A stretch of 64,000 nt of DNA from Salivita marina (GTDB lineage: Bacteria > Pseudomonadota > Gammaproteobacteria > Pseudomonadales > Azotimanducaceae), in NCBI GenBank assembly GCA_038144425.1, contig JAYQNS010000002.1, forward strand, positions 806,001 through 870,000. Reading direction: 5' to 3'. How positions within the stretch are numbered: position 1 is the stretch's first letter; the number at the start of each line of letters is the position of its first letter. This document shows, piece by piece, positions 19,035-27,718 of this stretch. The notes beneath the pieces are model-generated. The model was not told the origin of the DNA and did not search any database. It saw nothing but the letters and a program-made list of their open reading frames with translations. The position numbers were made by a program, and so were the translations under genes.

Positions 19035-19670
19035 CTACCTTAGCAGGTCCCTGCTTTGGCTGAGCCCGAGGTCGAGGCCTACGGTATAGAGGCTGGTCAC
19101 GGAGAACTCGTAAACCGGCGTGGCGCTATGGGCCACCGTGATGCCCCCGCACAGTAGACGTGCCGCCGCCTTGGTGACTTCCTGCAGGCATCCATAGCGA
19201 TGAAAGTAGGCGGGAAGGGGCGGTTTGCCAAGGGCTTCACGATCCGAGTCTTTTTTGCTGAGTGCCGTCTTAAGGGCTTGATCGAGACGGTGCAGCGATC
19301 CTGGTCGCTCACGCTCGAGGGTGAGCGCCAGAGCGCGATAGGGCACTTCTAAGATGACCTTTTCCCGATCGGCCTCGGCCCGATGGTTTGGGTCTAGGTC
19401 CTCATCAAGGAAGGCAAGGCCCCGGGGAATGGCCAGGGAAGCGGCCACCGCGCGAGTCAGGGCGGCGATGCCCTGGGGCTCGAACGGGTCGCCTTGGGTG
19501 AGGAGCAAGAGAGGTTTTTGCGGAGGTCGCTTTGCCCAATAAGTCCCTAAGCGCGCAGTGAGGTCCCGAACAACGGCCCTGGGATCTCGTTGATCGGCGC
19601 GGGCCGGACCCTCCAGAACCAGAGGATGAAAGCCCGAGAGGGCGCTTAGGGCATCGCCTAGTTCCGCCAC
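19035..19670 (-). CDS. Hypothetical protein, 211 residues
   Basis: Begins with GTG at 19670, overlapping the stop of the small membrane protein upstream by 13 bases, and ends 46 bases before the choline dehydrogenase start. No signal peptide. Visible stretches such as KPLLLLTQGDPFEPQG and AFLDEDLDPNHRAEADREKV suggest an alpha/beta fold with an acidic surface loop. I do not recognise the family and assign no function. Confidence 0.5.
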   Translation of the reverse strand: MAELGDALSALSGFHPLVLEGPARADQRDPRAVVRDLTARLGTYWAKRPPQKPLLLLTQGDPFEPQGIAALTRAVAASLAIPRGLAFLDEDLDPNHRAEADREKVILEVPYRALALTLERERPGSLHRLDQALKTALSKKDSDREALGKPPLPAYFHRYGCLQEVTKAAARLLCGGITVAHSATPVYEFSVTSLYTVGLDLGLSQSRDLLR

Positions 19671-19804
19671 AGCTTGACCAGCGCGTAGGTCCCGGCCATG
19701 GCGCCGAGGGCTGAGAGGGGCGGGTGGCCTAACTCAAAAATTAAGGCGTAGAGGCCAGCTAGAACCGCTGCAGTCCCGAGGCAGCGCAGGGTGAGTCGTC
19801 CCAT
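19658..19804 (-). CDS. 48-residue membrane miniprotein
   Basis: A short frame starts at ATG 19804, four bases after the DUF4149 stop codon, and runs to TAG at 19658-19660. It encodes one or two hydrophobic helices (TAAVLAGLYALIFELG, then ALGAMAGTYALVKLW) with a basic start. The tight spacing to the genes on both sides, including overlap with the next GTG start, supports it as a real operon member. Function unknown. Confidence 0.5.
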   Translation of the reverse strand: MGRLTLRCLGTAAVLAGLYALIFELGHPPLSALGAMAGTYALVKLWRN

Positions 19805-19808
19805 GGCG

Positions 19809-20204
19809 TTATCGCGCTACCGCTAAGATGAGCGCACCAATCTGCACAAAGTTGATCCCCACGGATAGGCGGTGGGCTCGATCAAAAGCTCTGCCCGCAG
19901 CATCATCTCCTGCCAGTTGCCGATCCCGAAGGGCATTGATCTTGGGGACCAGAAGAAGGAGTACGGCTGCGGTGCTCACGGCAACCGCAGCGGCGAGCAG
20001 GGCCGGCTCCGGCGCAGCGCGCCCGTGGGCGAGGGCGGCCGCGGCGCTGCCGATGATTAAGAACAGGTAGTAGCGTGGGAAGAGCGCTCGAAGAAAGTGC
20101 CCCGCTTCTGCCTCGGGCAAGGACTTGAAGACCGTTGGCGCGACGACTGCGGGGAAAAAAAGCAGTCCGCCAAGGGTAAGAAGGCTGAGTACGTCGCCCC
20201 ACAT
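19809..20204 (-). CDS. DUF4149 (TMEM205-like) membrane protein
   Basis: 131 residues with four predicted helices and the DUF4149/TMEM205 pattern FFPAVVAPTVFKSLPEAEAG ... LFPRYY, then VPKINALRD and RAHRLSVGINFVQIG. Bacterial members are small inner-membrane proteins of unknown function. Head of a short run with the 48-residue membrane protein and the hypothetical protein at 19035. Confidence 0.8.
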   Translation of the reverse strand: MWGDVLSLLTLGGLLFFPAVVAPTVFKSLPEAEAGHFLRALFPRYYLFLIIGSAAAALAHGRAAPEPALLAAAVAVSTAAVLLLLVPKINALRDRQLAGDDAAGRAFDRAHRLSVGINFVQIGALILAVAR

Positions 20205-20281
20205 GGCTTTGATCCTCGTTGCTTTGAGCCCGTGCGACGCACCTAGGATACCGGAATTTGGCTCCGGGCAAGTCCCCTCAG

Positions 20282-20719
20282 CTACAGCGCAATGGTGATC
20301 TCCGTATCCCCCCTCACCTGAAAGGCGGCGGCATCGAAGCTCGGGGGACCAAGCTTGCCCTTGGCATTGTTGCTGAAGCCAAAGGGCTCCTTCGGAATGC
20401 CAAGGAAGTTTGTGTCCATTTCTCCGTTTCCGTTCAAATCGAGGAAGAGCTTGATGGCATAGACCCCTTCGGGGAGCTCGAATTCAAGCTGAGCCATACC
20501 TGCGGGCACGACCCGGCGCGCACCGAGCACAAGCCCCGGTCGGACGGCGTTTCCGCCGAGATCCTTTGCTCCAAAGCCCTCCGCAGTCTCGAAGATTCCT
20601 AGGTAGATCTCTCCGGGCTCCGGGATGCTCGAAACCGTAAGGCTCAAGCTCGCCGCTTGGGAGGCGGAGGTCAGCATAAACAGGGTAGCGAGGGTGAATA
20701 GGCAGGGTGCTTTGATCAT
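20282..20719 (-). CDS. DUF2141 family secreted protein, second copy
   Basis: 145 residues: signal peptide (cleavage near SQA-AS), LDLNGNGEMDTNFLG, then KEPFGFSNNA and GPPSFDAAAF. It shares its C-terminal half with the paralogue at 5122-5553. The DLNGNGEMD segment resembles a calcium-binding loop. It is divergent from the patatin gene across a 139-base gap. Confidence 0.85.
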   Translation of the reverse strand: MIKAPCLFTLATLFMLTSASQAASLSLTVSSIPEPGEIYLGIFETAEGFGAKDLGGNAVRPGLVLGARRVVPAGMAQLEFELPEGVYAIKLFLDLNGNGEMDTNFLGIPKEPFGFSNNAKGKLGPPSFDAAAFQVRGDTEITIAL

Positions 20720-20858
20720 GGGGGCTCCGCAGGCGCCGAGGTAATTTTAGAAGCCTCGTATCTTGCCCCCGAGGCGGTCAAGGCCCGCTGGGCAGACAGA
20801 AGCTGGGTCCCCGCGGTAGGGTGGGGGCAGGTAAGGGGCGCACCAGGGAGGGGACGCC

Positions 20859-21881
20859 ATGAGCAAGCTGCTGCTTACCCTGGACGGCGGCGGTATTCGC
20901 GGGGCCGCCGCCACCCATTTTCTCATGCGCCTCGATCAGGCCCTGGAGGCCCGGCATGGCCGCGCGCTGCGGGATTGCGTGGATTTCTATGCTGGCACGA
21001 GTACGGGCAGCATTATTGCCCTGGCCCTGGGGACCACGCGCCTTCCCCTCGAAGCGCTTAATGATCTTTATGGTGTGGCATCGGCCCGGGCGATCTTCGC
21101 GGAAAACCGGGGCTGGTTTGAGATCGACGGGATGAATGCCCCACGCTACGCGGCGGAGGGTAAGGCCTCTGTGCTACAGCGGGAATTTGGGGATGCGCGG
21201 CTAGGTGATGTGCGGGCGGGGAAGCATGTGCTGGCCGTGGCCTATGCCGTCGAGAAGCGGAGGCCCGTAGTGCTGAAGTCTACCGCGCCCCGCCATCGGG
21301 AGCTGCTCTCCTGGCAGGTGGCCGATGGCTCAAGCGCTGCCCCGACCTATTTTCCTACCCGACCCCTGACCTGGGATGGCGCCGAGCAATGGCTCGTGGA
21401 TGGGGGGGTCATCGCCAATAACCCGACCCTTTGCGCCGTGGCAGAGGTGCGCCGGGCCTGGCCCGGCTACGGCCTCGAGGATGTGCGCGTGCTCTCCGTG
21501 GGGACCGGCTATCGGACGCGAAAGATCGATGGTCCCGCCTCCCGGAAGTGGGGTGCCCTCGGCTGGGTCACCCAGGGCCACCTGGTGGATCTGTTAGCCG
21601 ACGAGCGGGTGGTGGCCTACCAAGCTCGGAACCTTCTACCTGCGGGCGCCTATATCCGGGTGAATTCGGAGCTTGCCAGGCAGCCAGGCCTTCCCGAGGC
21701 CCCGGATGATGCCATGGATGATATTTCCGAAGGCAACATCCGGCGCCTGAAGGCTCTGGGAGATTTCTGGTTCGAGCCTTATGGGGAGGCGGCCCTGGCG
21801 CTTCTGCTTGATCGCTACGAGGGTTCGCCCCTCGACCGCATCGATGCGGCCACGGGGCGCCCGCGGGAAGTGCTTGCCTAG
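20859..21881 (+). CDS. Patatin-like phospholipase
   Basis: 340 residues with all patatin elements: oxyanion loop DGGGIRG near residue 9, nucleophile elbow GTSTG near residue 47 and the catalytic Asp in VDGGVIANNP. Family members cleave acyl chains from phospho- or neutral lipids with a Ser-Asp dyad. No signal peptide is visible. It is the first gene of a plus-strand run leading into nitroreductase and nitrile hydratase. Confidence 0.88.
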   Translation: MSKLLLTLDGGGIRGAAATHFLMRLDQALEARHGRALRDCVDFYAGTSTGSIIALALGTTRLPLEALNDLYGVASARAIFAENRGWFEIDGMNAPRYAAEGKASVLQREFGDARLGDVRAGKHVLAVAYAVEKRRPVVLKSTAPRHRELLSWQVADGSSAAPTYFPTRPLTWDGAEQWLVDGGVIANNPTLCAVAEVRRAWPGYGLEDVRVLSVGTGYRTRKIDGPASRKWGALGWVTQGHLVDLLADERVVAYQARNLLPAGAYIRVNSELARQPGLPEAPDDAMDDISEGNIRRLKALGDFWFEPYGEAALALLLDRYEGSPLDRIDAATGRPREVLA

Positions 21882-21945
21882 GGATCGCATCGATCGGGTA
21901 CCCTCCCATGGTGGTCGCGGTTCAGGCGAAGAACGGGAGCATTTT

Positions 21946-22290
21946 ATGGCGCTGCAGGATCTAACCGATGAGGCGTTCTTGGCCCTTGCCGAGCCCATGA
22001 TGGACAACTGCCTCGCAGGCTCCAATGTCCTCAACCATGAGCAGCACGTTCGGGACTTCACCGAGCGCATGAAGGCCATCGTGACGCCGGAGAATCTCCG
22101 CCGCCAGCTGACGCCTCGGCGCCACGGGGTCTTTACCACGCGCACCGTAGTGGGGGTGTTTCGCCAACGGGCCGGGGTTGGGGTGGTCTGGCTGCAGCGG
22201 TGCTCGGCCTCCGATGACGAACTCGTCAATCACGCGATCTTCGTAGATACGCCGGAGGGCCCCAAGATCGATCACTGCCTCATCTGCTAG
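21946..22290 (+). CDS. Hypothetical protein, 114 residues
   Basis: ATG 21946 is preceded by GGGAG at 7 bases. The product has a helical first half (DEAFLALAEPMMDNCLAGSN) and a beta-rich second half ending in the cysteine pair CLIC. No family recognised. It lies 48 bases before the nitroreductase start and may be co-expressed with it. Longer upstream extensions overlap patatin and have no start support. Confidence 0.55.
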   Translation: MALQDLTDEAFLALAEPMMDNCLAGSNVLNHEQHVRDFTERMKAIVTPENLRRQLTPRRHGVFTTRTVVGVFRQRAGVGVVWLQRCSASDDELVNHAIFVDTPEGPKIDHCLIC

Positions 22291-22338
22291 GTGCCTCTGG
22301 TACGCTACGCGCACATTCATCCAGGGGGGAGATTTGCC

Positions 22339-23016
22339 GTGAACTACGATGACGTTGTGCTGGGACGCCGGAGCACCCGAGGCTACAAGCCCGATCCCGT
22401 GCCGAAGGACCTGATCAAGGAGGTCCTGAGCCTAGCTATGCGGTCTCCCTCCTCCATGAACACCCAACCCTGGAACTTCACCGTAGTGTCCGGCGAGGTA
22501 CTTAACCGCATTCGCCAGGGGAACACGGAGCGTAACCTCGCGGGGGTACCTCACTCGCGGGAGTTCCGCATAGGGCAGGCCTTTGAAGGGGTTCATCGCG
22601 ATCGCCAGGTGGGCGTCGCCAAGCAGCTTTTCGGCGCCATGGGCATTGCCCGGGACGATAAGGAAGGGCGGCAGGATTGGGTGCTTCGGGGCTTCCGGCA
22701 ATTCGATGCCCCGGTGTGCGTCATCATCACCTACGACCGAGTGCTGGCTGATAGCGACGATACGCCCTTTGACTGTGGCGCCGTGACCACGGCCCTGGTC
22801 AACGCCGCCTGGTCCCGTGGCCTTGGCGCAGTAATCAACAGTCAGGGGATCATGCAGTCCCCGGTGGTTCGCGAGCATGCCCAGATCCCGGAAGATCAGG
22901 TCATCATGAAGGCCGTTGCCCTCGGCTGGCCCGATGACAGCTTCCCGGCAAACGCTGTGGTTTCCGAGCGCAAGAGCGTCGACGAGGCCGCCCGTTTCCT
23001 AGGTTTCGATGACTGA
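22339..23016 (+). CDS. Nitroreductase family FMN enzyme
   Basis: 225 residues. GTG 22339 is chosen because AGGGGGGAGA lies about 8 bases upstream; a GTG at 22291 is the alternative. Family features: RRSTRGYKPDPVP, the FMN-binding RSPSSMNTQPW, and the C-terminal AVALGWPDDSFPAN. Such enzymes reduce nitro groups, quinones or enones with NAD(P)H. The stop overlaps the start of the sulfotransferase-like gene by 8 bases. Confidence 0.85.
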   Translation: MNYDDVVLGRRSTRGYKPDPVPKDLIKEVLSLAMRSPSSMNTQPWNFTVVSGEVLNRIRQGNTERNLAGVPHSREFRIGQAFEGVHRDRQVGVAKQLFGAMGIARDDKEGRQDWVLRGFRQFDAPVCVIITYDRVLADSDDTPFDCGAVTTALVNAAWSRGLGAVINSQGIMQSPVVREHAQIPEDQVIMKAVALGWPDDSFPANAVVSERKSVDEAARFLGFDD

Positions 23017-23770
23017 AGTACCGCTCCGCATTGCCATGTGGTCCCCGCCCCGGGCGCGGTCCACCATGGCCATGCGGGTCTTTGAGGCTCTGGGCTGCGC
23101 CGTTCTTGATGAACCCTTCTATGCGTACTGGCTGAAGGCCACGAAGCGTGAGGAGGATCCGGGCTACGCCGCGACCCTGGCCGCGCACGAGATCGACTGG
23201 CAAAAGGTGGAAGCATTGCTTCTCGGCCCGGTCCCCGGGGGCAAGGCCGTGTGGTACCAAAAGCACATGGCAATCCACATGTTGCCGGAGGTAAGCCTCG
23301 CCTGGATGGGGAGGGTGCGGAACTGTTTTTTGATTCGCGATCCCGCCGAAGTTGTGACCTCTATGGCGGATTTCCGTGCCTTGGCGCACGATCCGGATGA
23401 GGGTGCGCGCTTGGCGGGCATTCCCCAGCTGGCGCGCATCTTCGACAAGGCTTGGGCCTTGGAGGGACGAGCGCCGCTGGTGATCGACGCGAATGATCTT
23501 CTTGCCGATCCTCCGGGCGTGCTCTCACGCTTTTGCGCGGCCGTGGGCATCCCCTTCGATCCGGCGCGGCCGATTACTTGGGCACCAGGTAGGCACAAAG
23601 GGGACGGCGCGTGGGCGGATGCTTGGTATCAAAAGGTCTATCAAACCACCGGGCTTCGGGCCTACACCCGCAAAGAGACGGTGGTGCCTAAGGCGCTCGA
23701 GGCGGTGGTCGCGCGGTGCCAGCCCACCTACGAGCGCATGGCGGCCCATCGCCTGCAAGGAGGCCTTTAA
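23009..23770 (+). CDS. Sulfotransferase-like protein
   Basis: 253 residues. The N-terminal MWSPPRARSTMAMRVFEALG matches the phosphosulfate-binding loop of sulfotransferase-like P-loop proteins, and NCFLIRDPAEVVTSM matches the 3'-phosphate-binding region (strand followed by RDP). Family members move a sulfo group from PAPS to an alcohol or amine, though many bacterial ones are untested. It overlaps nitroreductase upstream and touches the nitrile hydratase beta gene by one base, so it sits inside the nitrile hydratase operon. Confidence 0.7.
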   Translation: MTEVPLRIAMWSPPRARSTMAMRVFEALGCAVLDEPFYAYWLKATKREEDPGYAATLAAHEIDWQKVEALLLGPVPGGKAVWYQKHMAIHMLPEVSLAWMGRVRNCFLIRDPAEVVTSMADFRALAHDPDEGARLAGIPQLARIFDKAWALEGRAPLVIDANDLLADPPGVLSRFCAAVGIPFDPARPITWAPGRHKGDGAWADAWYQKVYQTTGLRAYTRKETVVPKALEAVVARCQPTYERMAAHRLQGGL

Positions 23771-24452
23771 TGCAAGGCATTCATGATCTTGGCGGCCGGG
23801 ATGGTTTCGGCGTCCTCGAAGTGGAGAAGGACGAGCCCGCCTTTCATCACCGCTGGGAGGCAGCGGTCTTCGCCATGATGTTTGCCGCGGGTCGGGCCGG
23901 GGCTACCGGCAATTCCGATCGCTTTCGCCATGCCATCGAGCGCATCGATCCTGCCGCCTACCTAGAGGACAGCTATTACGGTCGCTGGCTCGGGGGCCTG
24001 GAAACGCTTTTTGTGGAGGCGGGTCTTTTGACCCGGGAAGCGATCGACGAGAAGGCGCAGCACTTGGGCGCGCCAGTGACTGCGCGCGTGGCCTCCCGGC
24101 CCCAGGCGCCCCCCGATCCCGTCGTCGGTTACGACGCGCCGGGCTGCCGGCGCGAACTGTCCACGGACCCGCGCTTTGCTCTGGGCGACGCGGTGCAGAC
24201 CACCTCAGCTTCGAGCCCGGGTCATACGCGCTTGCCGGCCTATGCTCGAGGCCGTCCCGGTCGCATTACGGCGCAGCATGGAGGCTGGGTCTTTCCCGAT
24301 ACCCATGCCCATGGAGCGGGGAGCAGCCTGCGCACCTCTATACCGTCGCCTTTGAGGGCCAGGACCTTTGGGGCCCAGGGTCGGAGCCGGGGGTGGTGGT
24401 GCATCTCGATCTCTTTGAGCCTTACCTGTTGCCGAGGAAGGAGGCCCCATGA
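23770..24452 (+). CDS. nthB: Nitrile hydratase beta subunit (one frameshift)
   Basis: Reconstructed as 227 residues. It opens with MQGIHDLGGRDGFG, the family N-terminus, and has GHTRLPAYARGRPG and HGGWVFPDTHAHG in the SH3-like C-terminal domain. The frame breaks at a G run (24318-24321); one extra G restores EQPAHLYTVAFEGQDLWG and a stop overlapping the alpha start as ATGA, as expected. Sequencing error is the likely cause. The beta subunit forms half of the active heterodimer that hydrates nitriles to amides. Confidence 0.85.
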
Positions 24453-25072
24453 GTCACGACCATGACCACGAAACGCCCTCGGGGCCGGCCCTTCGAGCTG
24501 AGGCCCTGGAGGCCCTGCTGCTGGAAAGGGGACTTTTGGATCCTGCTGAGGTCGACGCGGTGATTGCCAATTACGGGGAGCGGGTGGGGCCCTTGAATGG
24601 CGCTCGAGTGGTGGCTCGTGCGTGGACCGACGCGGCCTATCGCCAGCGCCTCCTGGCCGATGGCACCGCCGCGGCGGCGGAACTGGGCATCGTCGGTGGC
24701 CCCGGGGGGCAGATGGAGCGGCTCGTGGTGGTGGAGAACGGCCCTGCGGTTCACAACGTCGTGGTATGCACGCTGTGCTCATGCTACCCCTGGGCGCTCT
24801 TGGGCTTGCCGCCGCGCTGGTACAAGGATCCGGCCTATCGGTCGCGGGTGGTTCGCGAGCCTCGTGCGGTCCTTCGAGAGTTCGGTCTGGAAGTGCCAGC
24901 GGAGAAGGCCCTGCAGGTCTGGGATTCCTCGGCTGAAGTGCGCTACCTCGTCCTGCCGGAGCGCCCGGAAGGCACGGAAGGCCTCTCTGAGGCCCAGCTG
25001 GCGGCCCTCGTGCCCCGGGAAGCCATGATCGGGGTGGCGGTGCTTCAGGCGCTGGCAGGGGAGGGAGCCTAG
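24449..25072 (+). CDS. nthA: Nitrile hydratase alpha subunit, cobalt type
   Basis: 207 residues. The metal site VCTLCSCYPW is the claw motif in which two cysteines are oxidised; Thr in C-T-L-C-S-C marks the cobalt class (iron enzymes have Ser). RVVREPRAVLREFG follows as usual. The enzyme hydrates nitriles to amides in the cytoplasm. The N-terminus is His-rich (MSHDHDHE). Order beta-alpha-accessory fits the cobalt type. No amidase is nearby, so the amide is handled elsewhere. Confidence 0.92.
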   Translation: MSHDHDHETPSGPALRAEALEALLLERGLLDPAEVDAVIANYGERVGPLNGARVVARAWTDAAYRQRLLADGTAAAAELGIVGGPGGQMERLVVVENGPAVHNVVVCTLCSCYPWALLGLPPRWYKDPAYRSRVVREPRAVLREFGLEVPAEKALQVWDSSAEVRYLVLPERPEGTEGLSEAQLAALVPREAMIGVAVLQALAGEGA

Positions 25073-25422
25073 TGGCGCCGCAGCAGGGGGGCGATGCGCG
25101 GCTTCAATTGGGGGCGGAAGTGGCGCCGCCCACAGAGAACGGTGAGCTGGTCTTCGAGGCCCCCTGGGAAGCCCGAGTTTTCGCCCTGGCCCATCACCTA
25201 TGCGATGCCGGGCTCTACAGCTGGGACGATTTTCGGGAAGCGCTTATTGCGGAGATCGCGCAGTGGGATGCCGCCCACCCAAGGGGAGAAGGCTACGTCT
25301 ACTACGAGCGTTTTCAGGCGGCGCTTGAGGTCCTGTTGGTGAGTCGGGGCCTGGTGGCCCCCGGTGCCCTTGAGGCCGAAACCGCGAAGCTCGCGGCCCG
25401 GCCTCATGGTCATGACCACTAG
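25072..25422 (+). CDS. Nitrile hydratase accessory protein (cobalt chaperone)
   Basis: 116 residues starting at a GTG that shares its first base with the alpha stop. It resembles the N-terminal half of the beta subunit (FEAPWEARVFALAHHL, YYERFQAALEVLLVSRGL), the known feature of P14K/NhlE-type activators that load cobalt into the alpha subunit. It ends in PHGHDH, a possible metal-holding tail. Confidence 0.85.
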   Translation: MAPQQGGDARLQLGAEVAPPTENGELVFEAPWEARVFALAHHLCDAGLYSWDDFREALIAEIAQWDAAHPRGEGYVYYERFQAALEVLLVSRGLVAPGALEAETAKLAARPHGHDH

Positions 25423-25425
25423 ACG

Positions 25426-26205
25426 CTAGTCAGCGTTCCGCTCGTAGAAGGCGCGGCCGAGGTAGGAGCGAATGGGGCCACAGTCAACCTGAGACGCCAT
25501 GGCCGCCCATTCCGGGGAGCTCGCCATATCGTTCTCGATAAAGGCGGTGTAGCTGTCCCCCCAGGCTTGGACGCTTTCAAAGATTCGTACCTTGATCATC
25601 GCGCCCTGAAGCGCATCGGGAATACCTTGTCCGGCATACCAGATATGAGAATTGGCTGAGGCGCCTACCTTTTCCATGGCTTCGGACCAGGCCTTTTCCG
25701 CTGCCCGGTGGCTCATCCGGCTGGCCCCATCCTTCAGGCGGCAGGTTGAAAAAAAGGCGTAGCCAGGGCCGTCGCCTTCCGGAGCGTCGCTTTGATGGAC
25801 CAGCTCTCCTCTCATCAGCCACCGCTGATTCATTTCCCGAACCTCGCCAAAGGCTTGCTCCATTTCCGCGCCGCTCTCTAGATAGGCGCTAAGCGATGCG
25901 GCGAGGGTGCTTGGATTTCTAGAGAAGCCGAGCCATACGGCGTCAAATTTTTCGTCCACGGGAAGGGAGCTTTGGCTCATGAAGTGGGGAGACATGACGT
26001 AAGCGCTGTATTCAAGGTCCCCGGCTTCGGCCAGCTTAGCGAAGTCGTCTCGAAGCGCCATCATGTCATCCATGGATTTGCCGTCTTTTAGGGCGAAGGG
26101 GATGGCTTCAACCATATAGGTAGACAGCGGGTCATGAGGCCCTGCCGCGGCGGCACCAAAGGGTAAAGCGCAGATCATCAGAGCCTTTCCTAGCATGTGA
26201 CGCAT
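25426..26205 (-). CDS. Secreted protein of an unnamed paralogous family
   Basis: 259 residues from ATG 26205, preceded by AAGGAAAGGA; a TTG seven codons upstream is less likely. Signal peptide (ALMICALPFGAAAAG). It shares FSTCRLKDGA ... EKVGASANSHIWYAGQGIPD with FSACSLKPGA ... EKVGSSTAIYRWYPVQGTPN of the protein at 51449-52189, plus a similar N-terminal half, so the two are paralogues. Repeated strand-helix-strand units suggest a duplicated dimeric alpha/beta-barrel fold (inference). Function unknown. Convergent with the nitrile hydratase operon, 3 bases apart. Confidence 0.65.
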   Translation of the reverse strand: MRHMLGKALMICALPFGAAAAGPHDPLSTYMVEAIPFALKDGKSMDDMMALRDDFAKLAEAGDLEYSAYVMSPHFMSQSSLPVDEKFDAVWLGFSRNPSTLAASLSAYLESGAEMEQAFGEVREMNQRWLMRGELVHQSDAPEGDGPGYAFFSTCRLKDGASRMSHRAAEKAWSEAMEKVGASANSHIWYAGQGIPDALQGAMIKVRIFESVQAWGDSYTAFIENDMASSPEWAAMASQVDCGPIRSYLGRAFYERNAD

Positions 26206-26342
26206 AGTCCTTTCCTTCTTCAAGAAACAGTCAGGGAAGAAAGTAAGGGGTCTAAAGGGTGGTGTGAGCGATTCCCCGGTGAAGAGTGATCGGCGGTTCT
26301 CTTTGGAACCGGGGCTTTCGGATTTGGTTAGCGTGTCTTCGA

Positions 26343-27707
26343 CTAAAAGAGCACATGTCCTGCTAGGGCCAGCACGGGCAGCGTAATCACCGTTCGGAGA
26401 AAGAACACCGCGGCCAGCTGGGGAAGGTTCAAGGGAATGGAGCTGCGCAGGATCAGGATGCCATTCTCCGCGATGAAGATCAGCTGGGTAACGGACAGGC
26501 TCGCAAGCACAAAGCGCGAAACGGGGTCGGCAATATCCGCCGCGATGATCGCGGGGATAAATTGGTCGAAGAAGCCGACCAGGGTACCCGGCAGCACGGC
26601 CCAGGCGTCAGGAAGTTGCAGTAGCCAGAGCAGGGGATACATGGGCAGGCTCAACCAGGTGAGCCATTCCGTGTAGGTTATGACCACGAGCGCCAGGAAC
26701 TCAATGGTCATGGCTGCGGGAAGCACGGCCATGTAGATATCGAAGATGGTATGGCTGGCCTGGCGTACGATGCGCCGCGGGCCTGGACCCTGGGCGCCGG
26801 CGTTGACGGCGCGGAACCAGGCCCGAGGCCAAACGGCGTCGGGCATGGCGTTGGGTTCCGCTGCGGCCCCCTTTAGGGCCCCGGGGTAGCGGTACTCGCT
26901 GAGGCGCGAGAGAGGCGGTAGGCGCGGCGTAATGAGGGCGCAGAGTAGGCCACAGCCGAGGGTGATGAGGTAGAAGGCAAGGAAGTGGTCCATGAGCCCG
27001 GCCAGTTCCGCGATCACTACGCAGAAGGGCAGAGAGACCGCGGAGAAATTGGTCACCACCGCGGCGGCTTCCCGGGCCGTGTAATGTCCCGCCTCGTACT
27101 GACGGATGGTCAGAAGGGCTCCCACGGAGGAATCCCCCACCCAGGAGGTTACGGCGTCGAGCGCCGCCCGCCCCGGCAGGCGGAAAACCCGATAAAACAG
27201 GCGTTCCAGCAGCGTACCGATGAAGTCTAGGAAGCCGAAGTCCGTGAGCAGGGGAAGGAGAAAGTTTGCCACCAACATGATGCAAAAAATGATGCCTGCG
27301 AGCTCGATGAAGGCGACTTGCCCCGTGTCCTCGCCGATAATCCACTCGGGCCCCCACTGGAGAGCGACGCAGGTACTGAGCACGCCCCCGAGGACGCGCA
27401 GGACGAGCCAGGGCGCGGAGGTGACGAAGACCCCGCGCAGGGTTTCGTTGCCTAGAATCCAGGCAGGCTTGGCCAAGGAGCCTAGGAGCGAGCCGAGGGC
27501 TGAGGTCATGAACAGGATGCTAATGAGGGACGGCATGGCCTTCCCTATGCCTTCCTGAAGAGCCCCGGCAAGAATGCCCACGACGATCTGCTGGCTGTCT
27601 TCCCAGGCAATGGGGGTTAGGAAGAGCGCAATGCCGACGGTGGAGGGGAGCAGAAAACGCAGGGGACTGGGCGCCTTTGCTATGCTCGGGGCCTGTTCAT
27701 CCGTCAT
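26343..27707 (-). CDS. YjiH-like membrane transporter (nucleoside-recognition/Gate domain)
   Basis: 454 residues with about ten hydrophobic segments. Conserved blocks are TPIAWEDSQQIVVGILAG, ILGNETLRGVF and SWVGDSSVGALLTIRQYEAG, followed by AAAVVTNFSAVSLPF, which match the YjiH/Gate-domain family. YjiH-type genes occur beside amino-acid catabolic genes. Here the divergent neighbour is a dimethylargininase-like enzyme with only 11 bases between the start codons, suggesting shared control and a guanidino or amino substrate (inference). Confidence 0.8.
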   Translation of the reverse strand: MTDEQAPSIAKAPSPLRFLLPSTVGIALFLTPIAWEDSQQIVVGILAGALQEGIGKAMPSLISILFMTSALGSLLGSLAKPAWILGNETLRGVFVTSAPWLVLRVLGGVLSTCVALQWGPEWIIGEDTGQVAFIELAGIIFCIMLVANFLLPLLTDFGFLDFIGTLLERLFYRVFRLPGRAALDAVTSWVGDSSVGALLTIRQYEAGHYTAREAAAVVTNFSAVSLPFCVVIAELAGLMDHFLAFYLITLGCGLLCALITPRLPPLSRLSEYRYPGALKGAAAEPNAMPDAVWPRAWFRAVNAGAQGPGPRRIVRQASHTIFDIYMAVLPAAMTIEFLALVVITYTEWLTWLSLPMYPLLWLLQLPDAWAVLPGTLVGFFDQFIPAIIAADIADPVSRFVLASLSVTQLIFIAENGILILRSSIPLNLPQLAAVFFLRTVITLPVLALAGHVLF

Positions 27708-27718
27708 GGACCATCCTT

